NCBI GenBank assembly: GCA_019306065.1
Contig: JAFDMF010000017.1
Location: 1-35,927, forward strand
Source of the DNA: Deltaproteobacteria bacterium
GTDB lineage: Bacteria > Desulfobacterota > Desulfobacteria > Desulfobacterales > JAFDMD01
DNA: 35,927 nucleotides
Direction of reading: 5' to 3'
Below, piece after piece: positions 23,346 to 31,137 of this stretch. The position numbers were made by a program, and so were the translations under genes. A model generated the notes under the pieces. It had not been told where the DNA came from. It saw nothing but the letters and a program-made list of their open reading frames with translations, and made no database searches. Each line of letters starts with the position of its first letter. Positions within the stretch are counted from its first letter, which is position 1.

Positions 23346-24155
23346 TCATAAAAGAAAGGAGGTTACAACATAATCTCCCGCCATTATAAAAACAGAGGAG
23401 GTTACTACGGCAGAGGTAGTAGATTGACTCACCCCTTTGGCTCCAAAACCGGCTCTTGTTTTATGGGTATAATATCCGTAATAACAGCATATAGCCGTAA
23501 CAAGAGAGGCAAAAATTATTGACTTTATCAATCCTTCGGAAATATCGCTTATAACAAGATTTAATTCTATGGAGGAAAAATAGGTTCCAGTATCTATACC
23601 CAATAGCAGCGAACCTGTAATAAATCCGCCTAAAATTCCTATTACGTCAAAAACTGCGGTTAATAAAGGAAAACTTATAATGGAAGCTATAATTTTAGGA
23701 CTTATCAGAAAACGAACAGGATCTATATTCATAGTTTTTAAAGCGTCAATTTGCTCCGAGTTTCTCATAATTCCAAGTTCTGCAGCCATAGCTGAGCCTG
23801 CTCTGCCCGTTATCATAAGAGCGGTTAAAACAGGTCCTAATTCTCTTATGATAGAAAGAGCTACGGCTGTTCCAAGCATTCCTTCGGCTCCAAATTTAAC
23901 CAGAGTATAATATCCCTGAAGTCCTAATACCATTCCTGTAAATGAGCCGACAAGGCAGATCAGCAGCATAGACTTTGCGCCGATAAAATATATTTGATCT
24001 ATAATTTTTGAAAACTGAAAAGGCGGAATAAAACCGAAAAAAAGCCCTTTTGCAAAAAGGATTACAACCCTGCCTAATTTTTTTATAATTTTAAGAGTTT
24101 TTTCGCCAAGAAAAATAAAAGGAACTGCTGTTATATTATTTTTTATACGTTTCAT
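23346..24155 (-). CDS. mlaE: MlaE ABC transporter permease
   Basis: MlaE is the integral membrane subunit of the phospholipid transporter. The 269-aa protein has the expected 5-6 hydrophobic segments. It contains the MlaE signature regions GSFTGMVLGLQGYYTLVKFG, LSIIRELGPVLTALMITGRA and GSAMAAELGIMRNSEQIDAL around residues 85-150, and ALKTMNIDPVRFLISPK just after. The C-terminal VVTSSVFIMAGDYVVTSFLL is normal, but the TGA stop lies in a family B left end (TATGACGCAAAAAAAATGAT). The ribosome-binding site is weak: the ATG follows ACTATAAACAG. It is the first gene of the mla cluster, separated from mlaF by repeats. Confidence 0.94.
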   Translation of the reverse strand: MKRIKNNITAVPFIFLGEKTLKIIKKLGRVVILFAKGLFFGFIPPFQFSKIIDQIYFIGAKSMLLICLVGSFTGMVLGLQGYYTLVKFGAEGMLGTAVALSIIRELGPVLTALMITGRAGSAMAAELGIMRNSEQIDALKTMNIDPVRFLISPKIIASIISFPLLTAVFDVIGILGGFITGSLLLGIDTGTYFSSIELNLVISDISEGLIKSIIFASLVTAICCYYGYYTHKTRAGFGAKGVSQSTTSAVVTSSVFIMAGDYVVTSFLL

Positions 24156-24177
24156 CTGTTTATAGTTTCGATTATAA

Positions 24178-24250
24178 GATTTCTCCTCACTTTGTTCGTC
24201 GGAATGACAAGTAAAAAAAAAATTCCTGTCCTGTCAAGCAAAGCGATAAG
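24178..24250. repeat. Family C element (C4)
   Basis: AGATTTCTCCTCACTTTGTT with CGTCGGAATGACAAG on the left and CCTGTCCTGTCAAGCAAAGC on the right, an imperfect family C palindrome upstream of mlaE. It is followed at 24251-24300 by a family B fragment (AAAGCGGAGCAAACAAATTT). Confidence 0.5.
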
Positions 24251-24317
24251 CAAAAAGCGGAGCAAACAAATTTGGACATCTTTATGCCTGAATTTTAGTC
24301 ATGTAGCTTTCTTATAT

Positions 24318-24944
24318 TTATATTACCTCCGTTTTAACTGCTTTCATTAGGGCTACGGAATGGATATTCGCGGCAAAATGAACCGGACTTTTACCGAATA
24401 AAGGATCCCAGTCAGACGGGTCCGCCGTGCAGAAAAACTGGGTTTTTAAGCCTATATCTCTGCAAGCCTCAATATAATCCAAGCCTTTTACCTTTTTTGC
24501 AGCTTCCCATGTAGCGCCGCAGGGCGCGCCGCGTAATACTTTAATATCTTTAATAATATTATTATCCATAAAAACCTTAAATTCCGGCGCTCCAAAAAAG
24601 ATTCCGTAATCTCCGAGTATTTTATTTTTGGAAAGACCGCAGCATGTAGGCGGAATGAAAATATTTTTGCCCTTAACCTTTTTTTTTGAAGCAATAAGCG
24701 GAATTTTTTCTTTTATACATAATAAAGCAAGATCAGAGGAAAGATCGGGATGTTTTAAGTAATCAAGAACAATATCCGCTTTGATCTTATCCGGTAAAAA
24801 CTCTGACGAATCTTCTATAAAAACAGGGAGTTTTTCGTTAATGTTTATCCGCTTTAAAGAAAAAATATCTCCGCCGTACTTTTCAATACCCGCTATCTTG
24901 CTTTCTCCGCTATTATTTTGCTGGAAGACGATCAATTTTTGCAT
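24318..24944 (-). CDS. DUF166 family protein
   Basis: The 208-aa protein matches the DUF166 family, known mostly from methanogens and sulfate reducers and sometimes labelled thymidylate-synthase-like without proof. Conserved cysteine motifs are visible: PPTCCGLSK near residue 98, RGAPCGATW near 138 and EACRDIG with FCTADPSDWDPLFGKSPVH in the last third. A Cys-rich pattern of this sort suggests a metal or iron-sulfur site, but none is shown. Its start overlaps the last 32 bases of the ParA-like gene, so translation is coupled. There is no N-terminal signal, so it is cytoplasmic. The function is unknown. Confidence 0.75.
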   Translation of the reverse strand: MQKLIVFQQNNSGESKIAGIEKYGGDIFSLKRININEKLPVFIEDSSEFLPDKIKADIVLDYLKHPDLSSDLALLCIKEKIPLIASKKKVKGKNIFIPPTCCGLSKNKILGDYGIFFGAPEFKVFMDNNIIKDIKVLRGAPCGATWEAAKKVKGLDYIEACRDIGLKTQFFCTADPSDWDPLFGKSPVHFAANIHSVALMKAVKTEVI

Positions 24945-25761
24945 TACCGCGTTCCCATGGTTTTATTACTTTATAAGTATTTTTTTTTTTACTCTTATTT
25001 ATAATTTTTTCAATCTCGTCTGCCAGTTTTAAATGAGCTTCCGCGCTCTTTGCCATAATGTCGTAAAGAGCTACAGGCTTGTTGGATCCTAATGCTTCGT
25101 GAAGCTTTAAATCGTAATTAATAACCGTTTTTAAAATGAGCTTATTAAAATCGGCAAATATGTCGTCAGAAAAACCTTCCGATATATAATCTCTTTTATC
25201 ATACATGGTAAGAAGCAGACCCGCTACATTTAAAGAGGGATTAAAACTGTCTTTAATCTTTTTAATATTAGCAAGGGTTTCTTCCAATATATCTATGGTA
25301 TAAAGATAATATGTTACGGGAATAAGCGCCCACCCGGAAGCGCAAAGAGCCGACGTAGTTAAAAAATTAACGGCGCAAGGAGTATCTATAATTATATAAT
25401 CGTAAATGGTATGAAGCGCTCTTATTTTATCGGTCAATATTGTCCCCGGATTCCTTCTGTTTTTTCCGATAAATTTTTCAATATTATAAAGATTAAATTT
25501 TGCGGGAATACACTTGAGATAATCCAAACATGTGTTATATACCGCTTCTTGAATGTTAATTTCTCCGGTAAAAACGCTGGTAATATCTTTTGAAATCGCG
25601 TCTTTGTTAATCCCTAATCCCGAACTTACGTTTCCTTGAGGATCGCAGTCGATAATGAGCGTTTTTTTTTCAAGAACAGCAAAAGAAGCCGCAAGATTTA
25701 TTGCGGTGGTAGTTTTTCCAACGCCGCCCTTAAGGCTTGTTATAGATATGATATTTGCCAT
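24913..25761 (-). CDS. ParA/Soj-like partition ATPase
   Basis: The 282-aa protein begins MANIISITSLKGGVGKTTTA, the deviant Walker A (KGGVGKTT, residues 11-18) of the ParA/MinD family, followed by LIIDCDPQGNVSSGLG (Walker A-prime) and YIIIDTPCAVNFLTTSAL (Walker B) near residues 118-135. The size fits chromosomal Soj/ParA proteins. No ParB gene or parS-like sequence adjoins it; the next gene in the same direction encodes DUF166 and overlaps it. So its cargo may be the chromosome or another structure such as a cytoplasmic cluster. The basic C-terminus (KSKKKNTYKVIKPWERGNAK) is extended relative to typical ParA and may be a nucleic-acid or partner-binding tail. Confidence 0.88.
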   Translation of the reverse strand: MANIISITSLKGGVGKTTTAINLAASFAVLEKKTLIIDCDPQGNVSSGLGINKDAISKDITSVFTGEINIQEAVYNTCLDYLKCIPAKFNLYNIEKFIGKNRRNPGTILTDKIRALHTIYDYIIIDTPCAVNFLTTSALCASGWALIPVTYYLYTIDILEETLANIKKIKDSFNPSLNVAGLLLTMYDKRDYISEGFSDDIFADFNKLILKTVINYDLKLHEALGSNKPVALYDIMAKSAEAHLKLADEIEKIINKSKKKNTYKVIKPWERGNAKIDRLPAK

Positions 25762-26029
25762 TATGCTCGCTTATATTTAATAATTTAACCGTTTAAATTT
25801 TAATTATATGCAGCCTATGCGCCGTGATATAATTATCCTTTTTTGCGTTTAAGTTTAGTGACGGGTTTTTAATAATAAAATTTTTTATTAAGATGAAATT
25901 ATTTAATAAAACAAAAAATGTCAAGAAAACTCCTTATATATTTTTTAAAAGTATATTATCAATATAATCTTGCAAAAAAAATTAACCTATGCGAGAAATT
26001 TTATAATTAAAATATAAACAGAGGAAAAA
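25762..26029. other. Gap between divergent parA-like and thioesterase genes
   Basis: This is AT-rich sequence with a family B left end on the minus strand near 25820-25870 (ATAATTATCCTTTTTTGCGT) and a B right end (AATATAAACAGAGGAAA, 26011-26027) forming the thioesterase ribosome-binding site. Both promoters must lie here, but no clear boxes stand out. Confidence 0.5.
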
Positions 26030-26419
26030 ATGAAGAAAAATATAGAAATAAAAATAAGAGGCTACCATTTGGATTTTTACGGACATGTAAATAATGCCCG
26101 CTACCTTGAATTTCTGGAAGAGGCAAGATGGGAAGCGTATGGAACAGTTATAAATTCCGATTTTTTTAAAAAAAACGGTATAAGCTTTATAGTGGTAAAT
26201 ATAAATATAAATTATAGAATTCCGGCAACTATAGACCAAAATATAATAATAGAATCCTCCATTAAAAAGGTAGGCAATAAGAGTATAACTGTATATCAGA
26301 ATATAATACTTAAAGAAACAGGCAAAACCACAGCGGATGCCGATGTTACCTGTGTTCTAATAGATAAAGCCGGCAAACCTGTCGCTATAACCGAAGAGTT
26401 GAAAGATATGTTTTGTTAA
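26030..26419 (+). CDS. Acyl-CoA thioesterase, 4HBT/YbgC-FadM type
   Basis: This 129-aa hotdog-fold protein should hydrolyse acyl-CoA thioesters in the cytoplasm. The family motif GYHLDFYGHVNNARYLEFLEEARWE spans residues 11-35, with catalytic Asp15 and the HVNN turn. The rest contains NINYRIPATIDQNIIIESSI, typical of the second strand region. The acyl specificity cannot be read from the sequence. Its ribosome-binding site, GAGGAAAA, is part of an AATATAAACAGAGGAAAA sequence shared with family B right ends. The stop TAA directly abuts palindrome A6. The crotonase gene lies convergently on the other side, so both may act on acyl-CoAs but are not cotranscribed. Confidence 0.9.
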   Translation: MKKNIEIKIRGYHLDFYGHVNNARYLEFLEEARWEAYGTVINSDFFKKNGISFIVVNININYRIPATIDQNIIIESSIKKVGNKSITVYQNIILKETGKTTADADVTCVLIDKAGKPVAITEELKDMFC

Positions 26420-26560
26420 ATTTCGGCGCATAACTTCCTATTTTGCCCGTTTGCGGCGTTAAAAAAATTTTTTAATCCTAGAAATACTTTGAGTATTCCT
26501 GCGGTTAAAAATTTTTTTGCCTTACGAACGAACAAGCTATTTTGTTATGCGCCGAAATTT
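26418..26560. repeat. Family A palindrome between convergent genes (A6)
   Basis: Outer arms AAATTTCGGCGCATAACTTC and the complement of CTATTTTGTTATGCGCCGAAATTT, with the nested inner palindrome (TTTTTTAATCCTAGAAATAC / GTATTCCTGCGGTTAAAAA). It starts on the last base of the thioesterase coding region and ends three bases before the crotonase stop codon. Confidence 0.88.
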
Positions 26561-26563
26561 CAT

Positions 26564-27376
26564 CTAACTTCCTTTAAATTCCGGTTTTCTTTTTTCGACG
26601 AATGCGGATATTGCCTCGTAAAGGTCTTCCGAAGGTATTAAATTGGAGCATATTGAAGCTACATATTTTAGTCCGTCTTCAATTGATTTTCCGTTGGAGT
26701 AATTCATAACATCCTTTGTAGCTCGCACTGCAAGAGGCGGATTTGCGGCTATTTCTTCGGCTGTTTTTTTTGCCCCTTCAATCAGCAGATTAAAGTTGTC
26801 ATATACTCTGTTGACCAAAAATATCTCTTTTGCATAAGCCGCATCAAAGATTTTGGAAGTAAAAGCAAGTTCTCTTGCAATTCCGGCTCCTGTTATGTGT
26901 CTTATGCGCTGTAATACTCCTATATCCGGCACAAAACCTATGGCAGTCTCTTTTATTGAAAAAAAGGCATCTTTGCTGCAAAGCCGAAAATCGCATGCAG
27001 TAGCCATATCAAGACCGGCGCCTATGCAGTAGCCGTGTATAACCGCTATTACCGGTTTTTTAGATTTTTCTATGCTTGTTATGGCATTCTGAAAACCGCA
27101 TATTCTTTCAAAAAGCTTTAAACGAGATCCTGATGCCGCTTGTTTAAGTTCGGGCAGATTTTTTACCATTTCCAGATCTACTCCTGTAGAAAAGGAGTCT
27201 CCTTTGCCGGCAATAAGGACTACTTTTATGTCGTCGTCATTATCTATTTCTTTAAATATCGGCTCAAGCTCTTCCCATGCGGGTATATTAAGCGAGTTTT
27301 TCTTTTCGGGTCTGTTTAGCCATATCCAAGCAAGCGGGGCTTTTTTTTCAAGAAGATAAAATTTGTAGTTGTTCAT
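26564..27376 (-). CDS. Enoyl-CoA hydratase/isomerase (crotonase), dienoyl-CoA isomerase-like
   Basis: The 270-aa protein is a crotonase. Family features are SFSTGVDLEM near residue 60, the oxyanion-hole segment HGYCIGAGLDMATACDFRL around 114-132 and FSIKETAIGFVPDIGVLQRI around 138-157. The last stretch resembles mammalian ECH1 (delta3,5-delta2,4-dienoyl-CoA isomerase), with Glu in KETAIG and Asp in PDIG at the positions of its catalytic acids, rather than the hydratase pattern. It would act in beta-oxidation of unsaturated or aromatic-derived acyl-CoAs; the exact reaction is inferred. The ribosome-binding site AGAGGGAAAT lies within a family B right end (AATATAAACAGAGGGAAAT) on the minus strand. 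Confidence 0.88.
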   Translation of the reverse strand: MNNYKFYLLEKKAPLAWIWLNRPEKKNSLNIPAWEELEPIFKEIDNDDDIKVVLIAGKGDSFSTGVDLEMVKNLPELKQAASGSRLKLFERICGFQNAITSIEKSKKPVIAVIHGYCIGAGLDMATACDFRLCSKDAFFSIKETAIGFVPDIGVLQRIRHITGAGIARELAFTSKIFDAAYAKEIFLVNRVYDNFNLLIEGAKKTAEEIAANPPLAVRATKDVMNYSNGKSIEDGLKYVASICSNLIPSEDLYEAISAFVEKRKPEFKGS

Positions 27377-27379
27377 AAT

Positions 27380-27492
27380 TTCCCTCTGTTTATATTAAGT
27401 TCGGAGATGTTCAAGTTTGTTTTATCGGCAACAAGAGCCGCTACGCAAATAAACTTTGATTATCTCCTTTCGTGATAATTCTTTTTGTATCT
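27380..27492 (-). repeat. Family B element (B6), upstream of the crotonase gene
   Basis: On the minus strand it starts at AGATACAAAAAGAATTATCA, contains GCGTAGCGGCTCTTGTTGCC and GAACATCTCCGAA, and ends with CTTAATATAAACAGAGGGAA next to the crotonase ATG, supplying its ribosome-binding site. Confidence 0.7.
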
Positions 27493-27585
27493 ATACGATA
27501 GCGTTTATTACCGTTATGTTAATCATAGGCAATCATATTAATTATATGAATCATAGTTCAGATAATTATGAGATTAAGACATAAC

Positions 27586-27624
27586 AAAAAAAGGAGAAGC
27601 CGTCCGCCTTCTCCTTTTTTTTAA
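27586..27624 (-). terminator. Rho-independent terminator of the qmo genes
   Basis: AAAAAAAGGAGAAG / CTTCTCCTTTTTTT stem with a CCGTCCGC-type loop, 22 bp after the qmoC stop. The T run on the minus strand makes it a classic terminator for qmoABC. On the plus strand it is also symmetrical. Confidence 0.88.
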
Positions 27625-27645
27625 AAAAATTATTTTATTTGTTTT

Positions 27646-28773
27646 TTATCGTTTTATATATTCCGCATGCGCCATGGCCAAAGTTCTGTAAACAAAATGC
27701 GCCATTTTTGAATATGGTAAAAAAACGATAAGATTAAATACTAAAATAAGATGGATGAAATACGAAATATAACAGGTTCCGGATAGTCCTATAAGTCTTG
27801 CTATTTCGGTTAGCATTCCTGTAAATCCGAGTCCGAAAACAAGATATAAAAGATACCAGTCTTTATAACTTGTGGTCTGATCTGTTTTTCCGAGTCTGTT
27901 TTTTATCATCATTATACTGCCCATTATAAGAGCAACGCCGCTTATGTTAGCAAGCCATTTAACCGGATTGCTCTGCGAATACGGACCTGGTATATGGAAA
28001 AAGTCCAAGACAATAAAAAATATGGCGGTAACTATCAAAAGTCCTATAAAGGAATAGAAAACAAGCAGATGAGCCGTCATTCTATCTTTATTTTCGCTGC
28101 ACTCAGAGAATTTATCATGTTTTAAAATCGTAGGAAGGATTTTAAAAAGACCGGATATAACTCCGCCTATGTCTAATCTTTTATCTGTTAAGCCGGAGTT
28201 TATAGCGTTTTGATGAATATCGTTTAAAAATCTTTTTAAACCCATGCCGAATGACGCTATCACAATAAGGGTTAATATCGGAAAGATTATTTGCACAAGC
28301 AAAGGAGTAAATATTTTTGCCTGAACAATTTCGCCTGCGCCAGGCGAAAAACTGAATTGTCCGGTTATCATGCCTATAACTATAAAGATTATAGCAGGTA
28401 TTATAAGCAGCAGAGGAAGTTTGCCCGGATCATTTACCATTTTTGCAAATGATTTGGGGGTTGCATATTCGGAGATCGCATAAGATCTGATCGCGCCTAA
28501 AACGTCGCCCGGTTTTGCTCCTCTGGGGCACAGAGTAGAACAGTCTCCGCATTGATGGCAAAGCCATATATCAGCATTTGAAATAAGTCTGTCTTTTAAA
28601 CCCCATGAAGCGGCAATCATTTCTTTTCTCGGAAAAGGTTTATTATCGGGAGCAATCGGACATGCTACCGAGCAGGTGGCGCATTGAAAGCATTTTTTTA
28701 AAGAATCTCCGCCGAGTTTTTTAACCTCGTTGATAAAATTAATATCCGGTTCTATGAAATATTTATCTGACAT
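27646..28773 (-). CDS. qmoC: QmoC, membrane subunit of quinone-interacting oxidoreductase
   Basis: QmoC is the quinone-reactive membrane subunit of the Qmo complex, which feeds electrons to APS reductase. The 375-aa protein joins a soluble HdrC-like part, with two [4Fe-4S] motifs (CFQCATCSVACP near residue 23 and CHQCGDCSTLCP near 71), to a NarI-like cytochrome b part with about six hydrophobic helices. Candidate heme histidines lie in the membrane helices, for example in YFIHLILV and MAHFVY. It follows qmoB by 17 bp with a GGAGG ribosome-binding site and precedes the shared terminator. This domain order matches QmoC of known sulfate reducers. Confidence 0.95.
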   Translation of the reverse strand: MSDKYFIEPDINFINEVKKLGGDSLKKCFQCATCSVACPIAPDNKPFPRKEMIAASWGLKDRLISNADIWLCHQCGDCSTLCPRGAKPGDVLGAIRSYAISEYATPKSFAKMVNDPGKLPLLLIIPAIIFIVIGMITGQFSFSPGAGEIVQAKIFTPLLVQIIFPILTLIVIASFGMGLKRFLNDIHQNAINSGLTDKRLDIGGVISGLFKILPTILKHDKFSECSENKDRMTAHLLVFYSFIGLLIVTAIFFIVLDFFHIPGPYSQSNPVKWLANISGVALIMGSIMMIKNRLGKTDQTTSYKDWYLLYLVFGLGFTGMLTEIARLIGLSGTCYISYFIHLILVFNLIVFLPYSKMAHFVYRTLAMAHAEYIKR

Positions 28774-28790
28774 TTTAAAACCTCCGTTTT

Positions 28791-31124
28791 TTAGAATCCT
28801 TTAAAAGGATTCTCTCCTATTTCTTCTATTTCTTCTACGAATGAATTGATTATATCGGGCAGTTTATTATATTCGTCTATAGCTATTTCAAACTGCGTAA
28901 CTCTTTCCGGCTCTAACGCCAGACTTGTAAGAGCTTCGCCGATTTTTTTCATTCTTATACCGGCAAGCTCGCTTCCTTTTACAAAATGACACTGATAATC
29001 GTCTCCATGCTTGCACCCGAGTAAGAAAACTCCGTCAATTCCTATGGAAAGAGCGTCTTTGATCCATATGGTATTAACGGAACCAAGACATCGGACAGGA
29101 ATAAATCGGACAAGCGGAGATATATTAAGTTTGTTAAGAGCGGCAATATCAAGAGCGGGTATAGCGTCGTTTTCGCATACCAAACCGAGTATTCTAAGAG
29201 GCGGCTCGTCATAATCATCAGGGGAAGGAACTGTGATTGATTTTACCATAGAGCCGATGCTGTCTATACTGTAATCCGCAAAACCTATAATACGTTCGGG
29301 ACATGCTCCCATGCATGTTCCGCAGCGTCTGCATCTTGCAGGATTGGGTCTGGGCGTTCCTTTTTCATCATCGTCAAGAGCGCCAAAGGGACATTCTTCG
29401 GTACATCTTTTGCACTGGGTACATCTTTGGAAGAAGAAATCTGGGAAGGTCATATCGCCCGATCTGGGATGAACCGATGTTCCTCTGTTTACCGATTCTA
29501 TACATTGTATTGCTTTTAAAGCTGCTCCGGCAGCATCTTCCATTGATTCTTCAATGTTCATGCTTCTTCGGACGCCGCCGGCTGCATATATGCCGGTTCG
29601 CTGTGTTTCATAAGGAAAGCATATAAAGTTGGAATCCGCATACTCGTCGAATATTTCATTATCTCTGAATTTGGGTCCTTGTCTGTATGCAAGGTTTACA
29701 ACAGGCTCGTCATAAGTAGCTGGAACCATACCTGCTCCAAGCACTACCATATCCGCTTTAACTTTAATTTTTTCTCCGAGAAGGGTATTATCGGCTTCAA
29801 CTATTAATCCGTTTCCGTTTGCGGTTACGCTTGAAATTTTTCCTTTGGTCAAAAATATTCCGACGTCATTTTGGATGTTTTTATAGAAGTTTTCGGAAAG
29901 CCCCGGCGTTCTCATGTGTTGATAGAAGATGTAAGCTTTTCCGTCGCCGTAATCTTCTCTTAGATATTTTGCCTGTTTTAACGCCACTAAGCTGGTTATT
30001 GCTCCTGCATATTCAAAATCGGCGTCATCTTCTTGTTCCGGAGATTGAATGAATACTACGGATTTTGCTTCTTTTCCATCCGAAGGACGAACTATTTTGC
30101 CTTTTGAAGCGATTTTTTCAAATTGAACGTTTGTAATAACGTCAGAGCTTGAGCCTACTCCCAAATGATTATATTTTTCGCCTTCAAGTTTTGCAGGTCT
30201 CCATCCTGCGGCAAGCACTACGGCTCCGAATAGTTCTCCGTTAGGGTCTAATGTTAAAATGTCTTTTTTGCCTTTATTGTATTCCGCATATATTTCCGCA
30301 AGTTTATCAACGTCATATTCTTTTCCGTTTTCGTCAACTTTCATTTCGTCCGGCAGCGGATAGGGAACGTCAAATTCTATTTTTTCATCCGGTTTTTTAA
30401 ATGTAACCGTAAATTCGCCCGGCTGCCCTGCAATTCTTGCTATTACGGTTCCTGTTTTTATTTCTATGCTGCCGTTGGCTTCCGCCTCTTTTATTTTATC
30501 CGCTATAATAGGCGGACAGAGGTCTTCATAAGGATCTTGATATGGTATCTGTTTTCTCAAACAAGCCGCATATCCGCCTAACGTATCTTGTTTTTCTACT
30601 ATGGTAACCTTATAACCGGCTTTGGCGGCGTCTAATGCGGTGGAAATTCCTGTTATACCGCCGCCTATAACAAGTATTTTTTTGGAAAAAGTATCGGTTT
30701 TATAAGGCTCTGGAATAGTTATTTTCTGAAGTTTTATTATGCTCATTTTAAGATAATCCGCAGCCGCAAATTGAGGAGGATCTATAAATTCGTCGTCATC
30801 TTTCTGTTCGTCGGTCGGCATAGGATATTTGTCGCGAGACATTATCCATACTACCTGCTCTCTTAAAGGAACTCTGTCAACAATACAATTTTCAAATTGA
30901 AAAACATCATAATTAACGCGTCTTGAACAACCTGCTATGCTTATCGCATTGGTTCCGTTGGCAATATCCTCTTTTATAAGCGAAACTCCCTTTTTGGAAC
31001 AAAGAAAAGGATGCGTTTTCACTGTCATCCCTTCCTCTTCTGGAACTTCGCATAATTGTTTTATATCAAGATTATCGCCTATTCCGCAGCCTGTACATAT
31101 ATAAACGCTATATTTTTTATCCAT
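28791..31124 (-). CDS. qmoB: QmoB, HdrA/MvhD-like flavoprotein
   Basis: QmoB is the large FAD and iron-sulfur subunit of the Qmo complex, on the cytoplasmic face. The 777-aa protein begins with a Cys-containing segment (YICTGCGIGDN), has an FAD-binding site (ILVIGGGITGISTALDAAKA near residues 150-170) as in HdrA, and two [4Fe-4S] motifs, CTQCKRCTEECP and CRRCGTCMGACP, around residues 570-610. A C-terminal MvhD-like domain (about 640-770) contains LVCENDAIPALDIAAL and LGCKHGDDYQCHFVKG. The gene starts 13 bp after the qmoA stop, whose TAG is part of the ribosome-binding site TAGGAGGAGG. No in-frame UGA is present. Confidence 0.95.
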   Translation of the reverse strand: MDKKYSVYICTGCGIGDNLDIKQLCEVPEEEGMTVKTHPFLCSKKGVSLIKEDIANGTNAISIAGCSRRVNYDVFQFENCIVDRVPLREQVVWIMSRDKYPMPTDEQKDDDEFIDPPQFAAADYLKMSIIKLQKITIPEPYKTDTFSKKILVIGGGITGISTALDAAKAGYKVTIVEKQDTLGGYAACLRKQIPYQDPYEDLCPPIIADKIKEAEANGSIEIKTGTVIARIAGQPGEFTVTFKKPDEKIEFDVPYPLPDEMKVDENGKEYDVDKLAEIYAEYNKGKKDILTLDPNGELFGAVVLAAGWRPAKLEGEKYNHLGVGSSSDVITNVQFEKIASKGKIVRPSDGKEAKSVVFIQSPEQEDDADFEYAGAITSLVALKQAKYLREDYGDGKAYIFYQHMRTPGLSENFYKNIQNDVGIFLTKGKISSVTANGNGLIVEADNTLLGEKIKVKADMVVLGAGMVPATYDEPVVNLAYRQGPKFRDNEIFDEYADSNFICFPYETQRTGIYAAGGVRRSMNIEESMEDAAGAALKAIQCIESVNRGTSVHPRSGDMTFPDFFFQRCTQCKRCTEECPFGALDDDEKGTPRPNPARCRRCGTCMGACPERIIGFADYSIDSIGSMVKSITVPSPDDYDEPPLRILGLVCENDAIPALDIAALNKLNISPLVRFIPVRCLGSVNTIWIKDALSIGIDGVFLLGCKHGDDYQCHFVKGSELAGIRMKKIGEALTSLALEPERVTQFEIAIDEYNKLPDIINSFVEEIEEIGENPFKGF

Positions 31125-31137
31125 GGATAACCTCCTC

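Noticed and set aside
28791-31124. Selenocysteine in the HdrA-like QmoB, as in some HdrA proteins
   Set aside because: The frame is open throughout with no in-frame UGA; all cluster positions are Cys.
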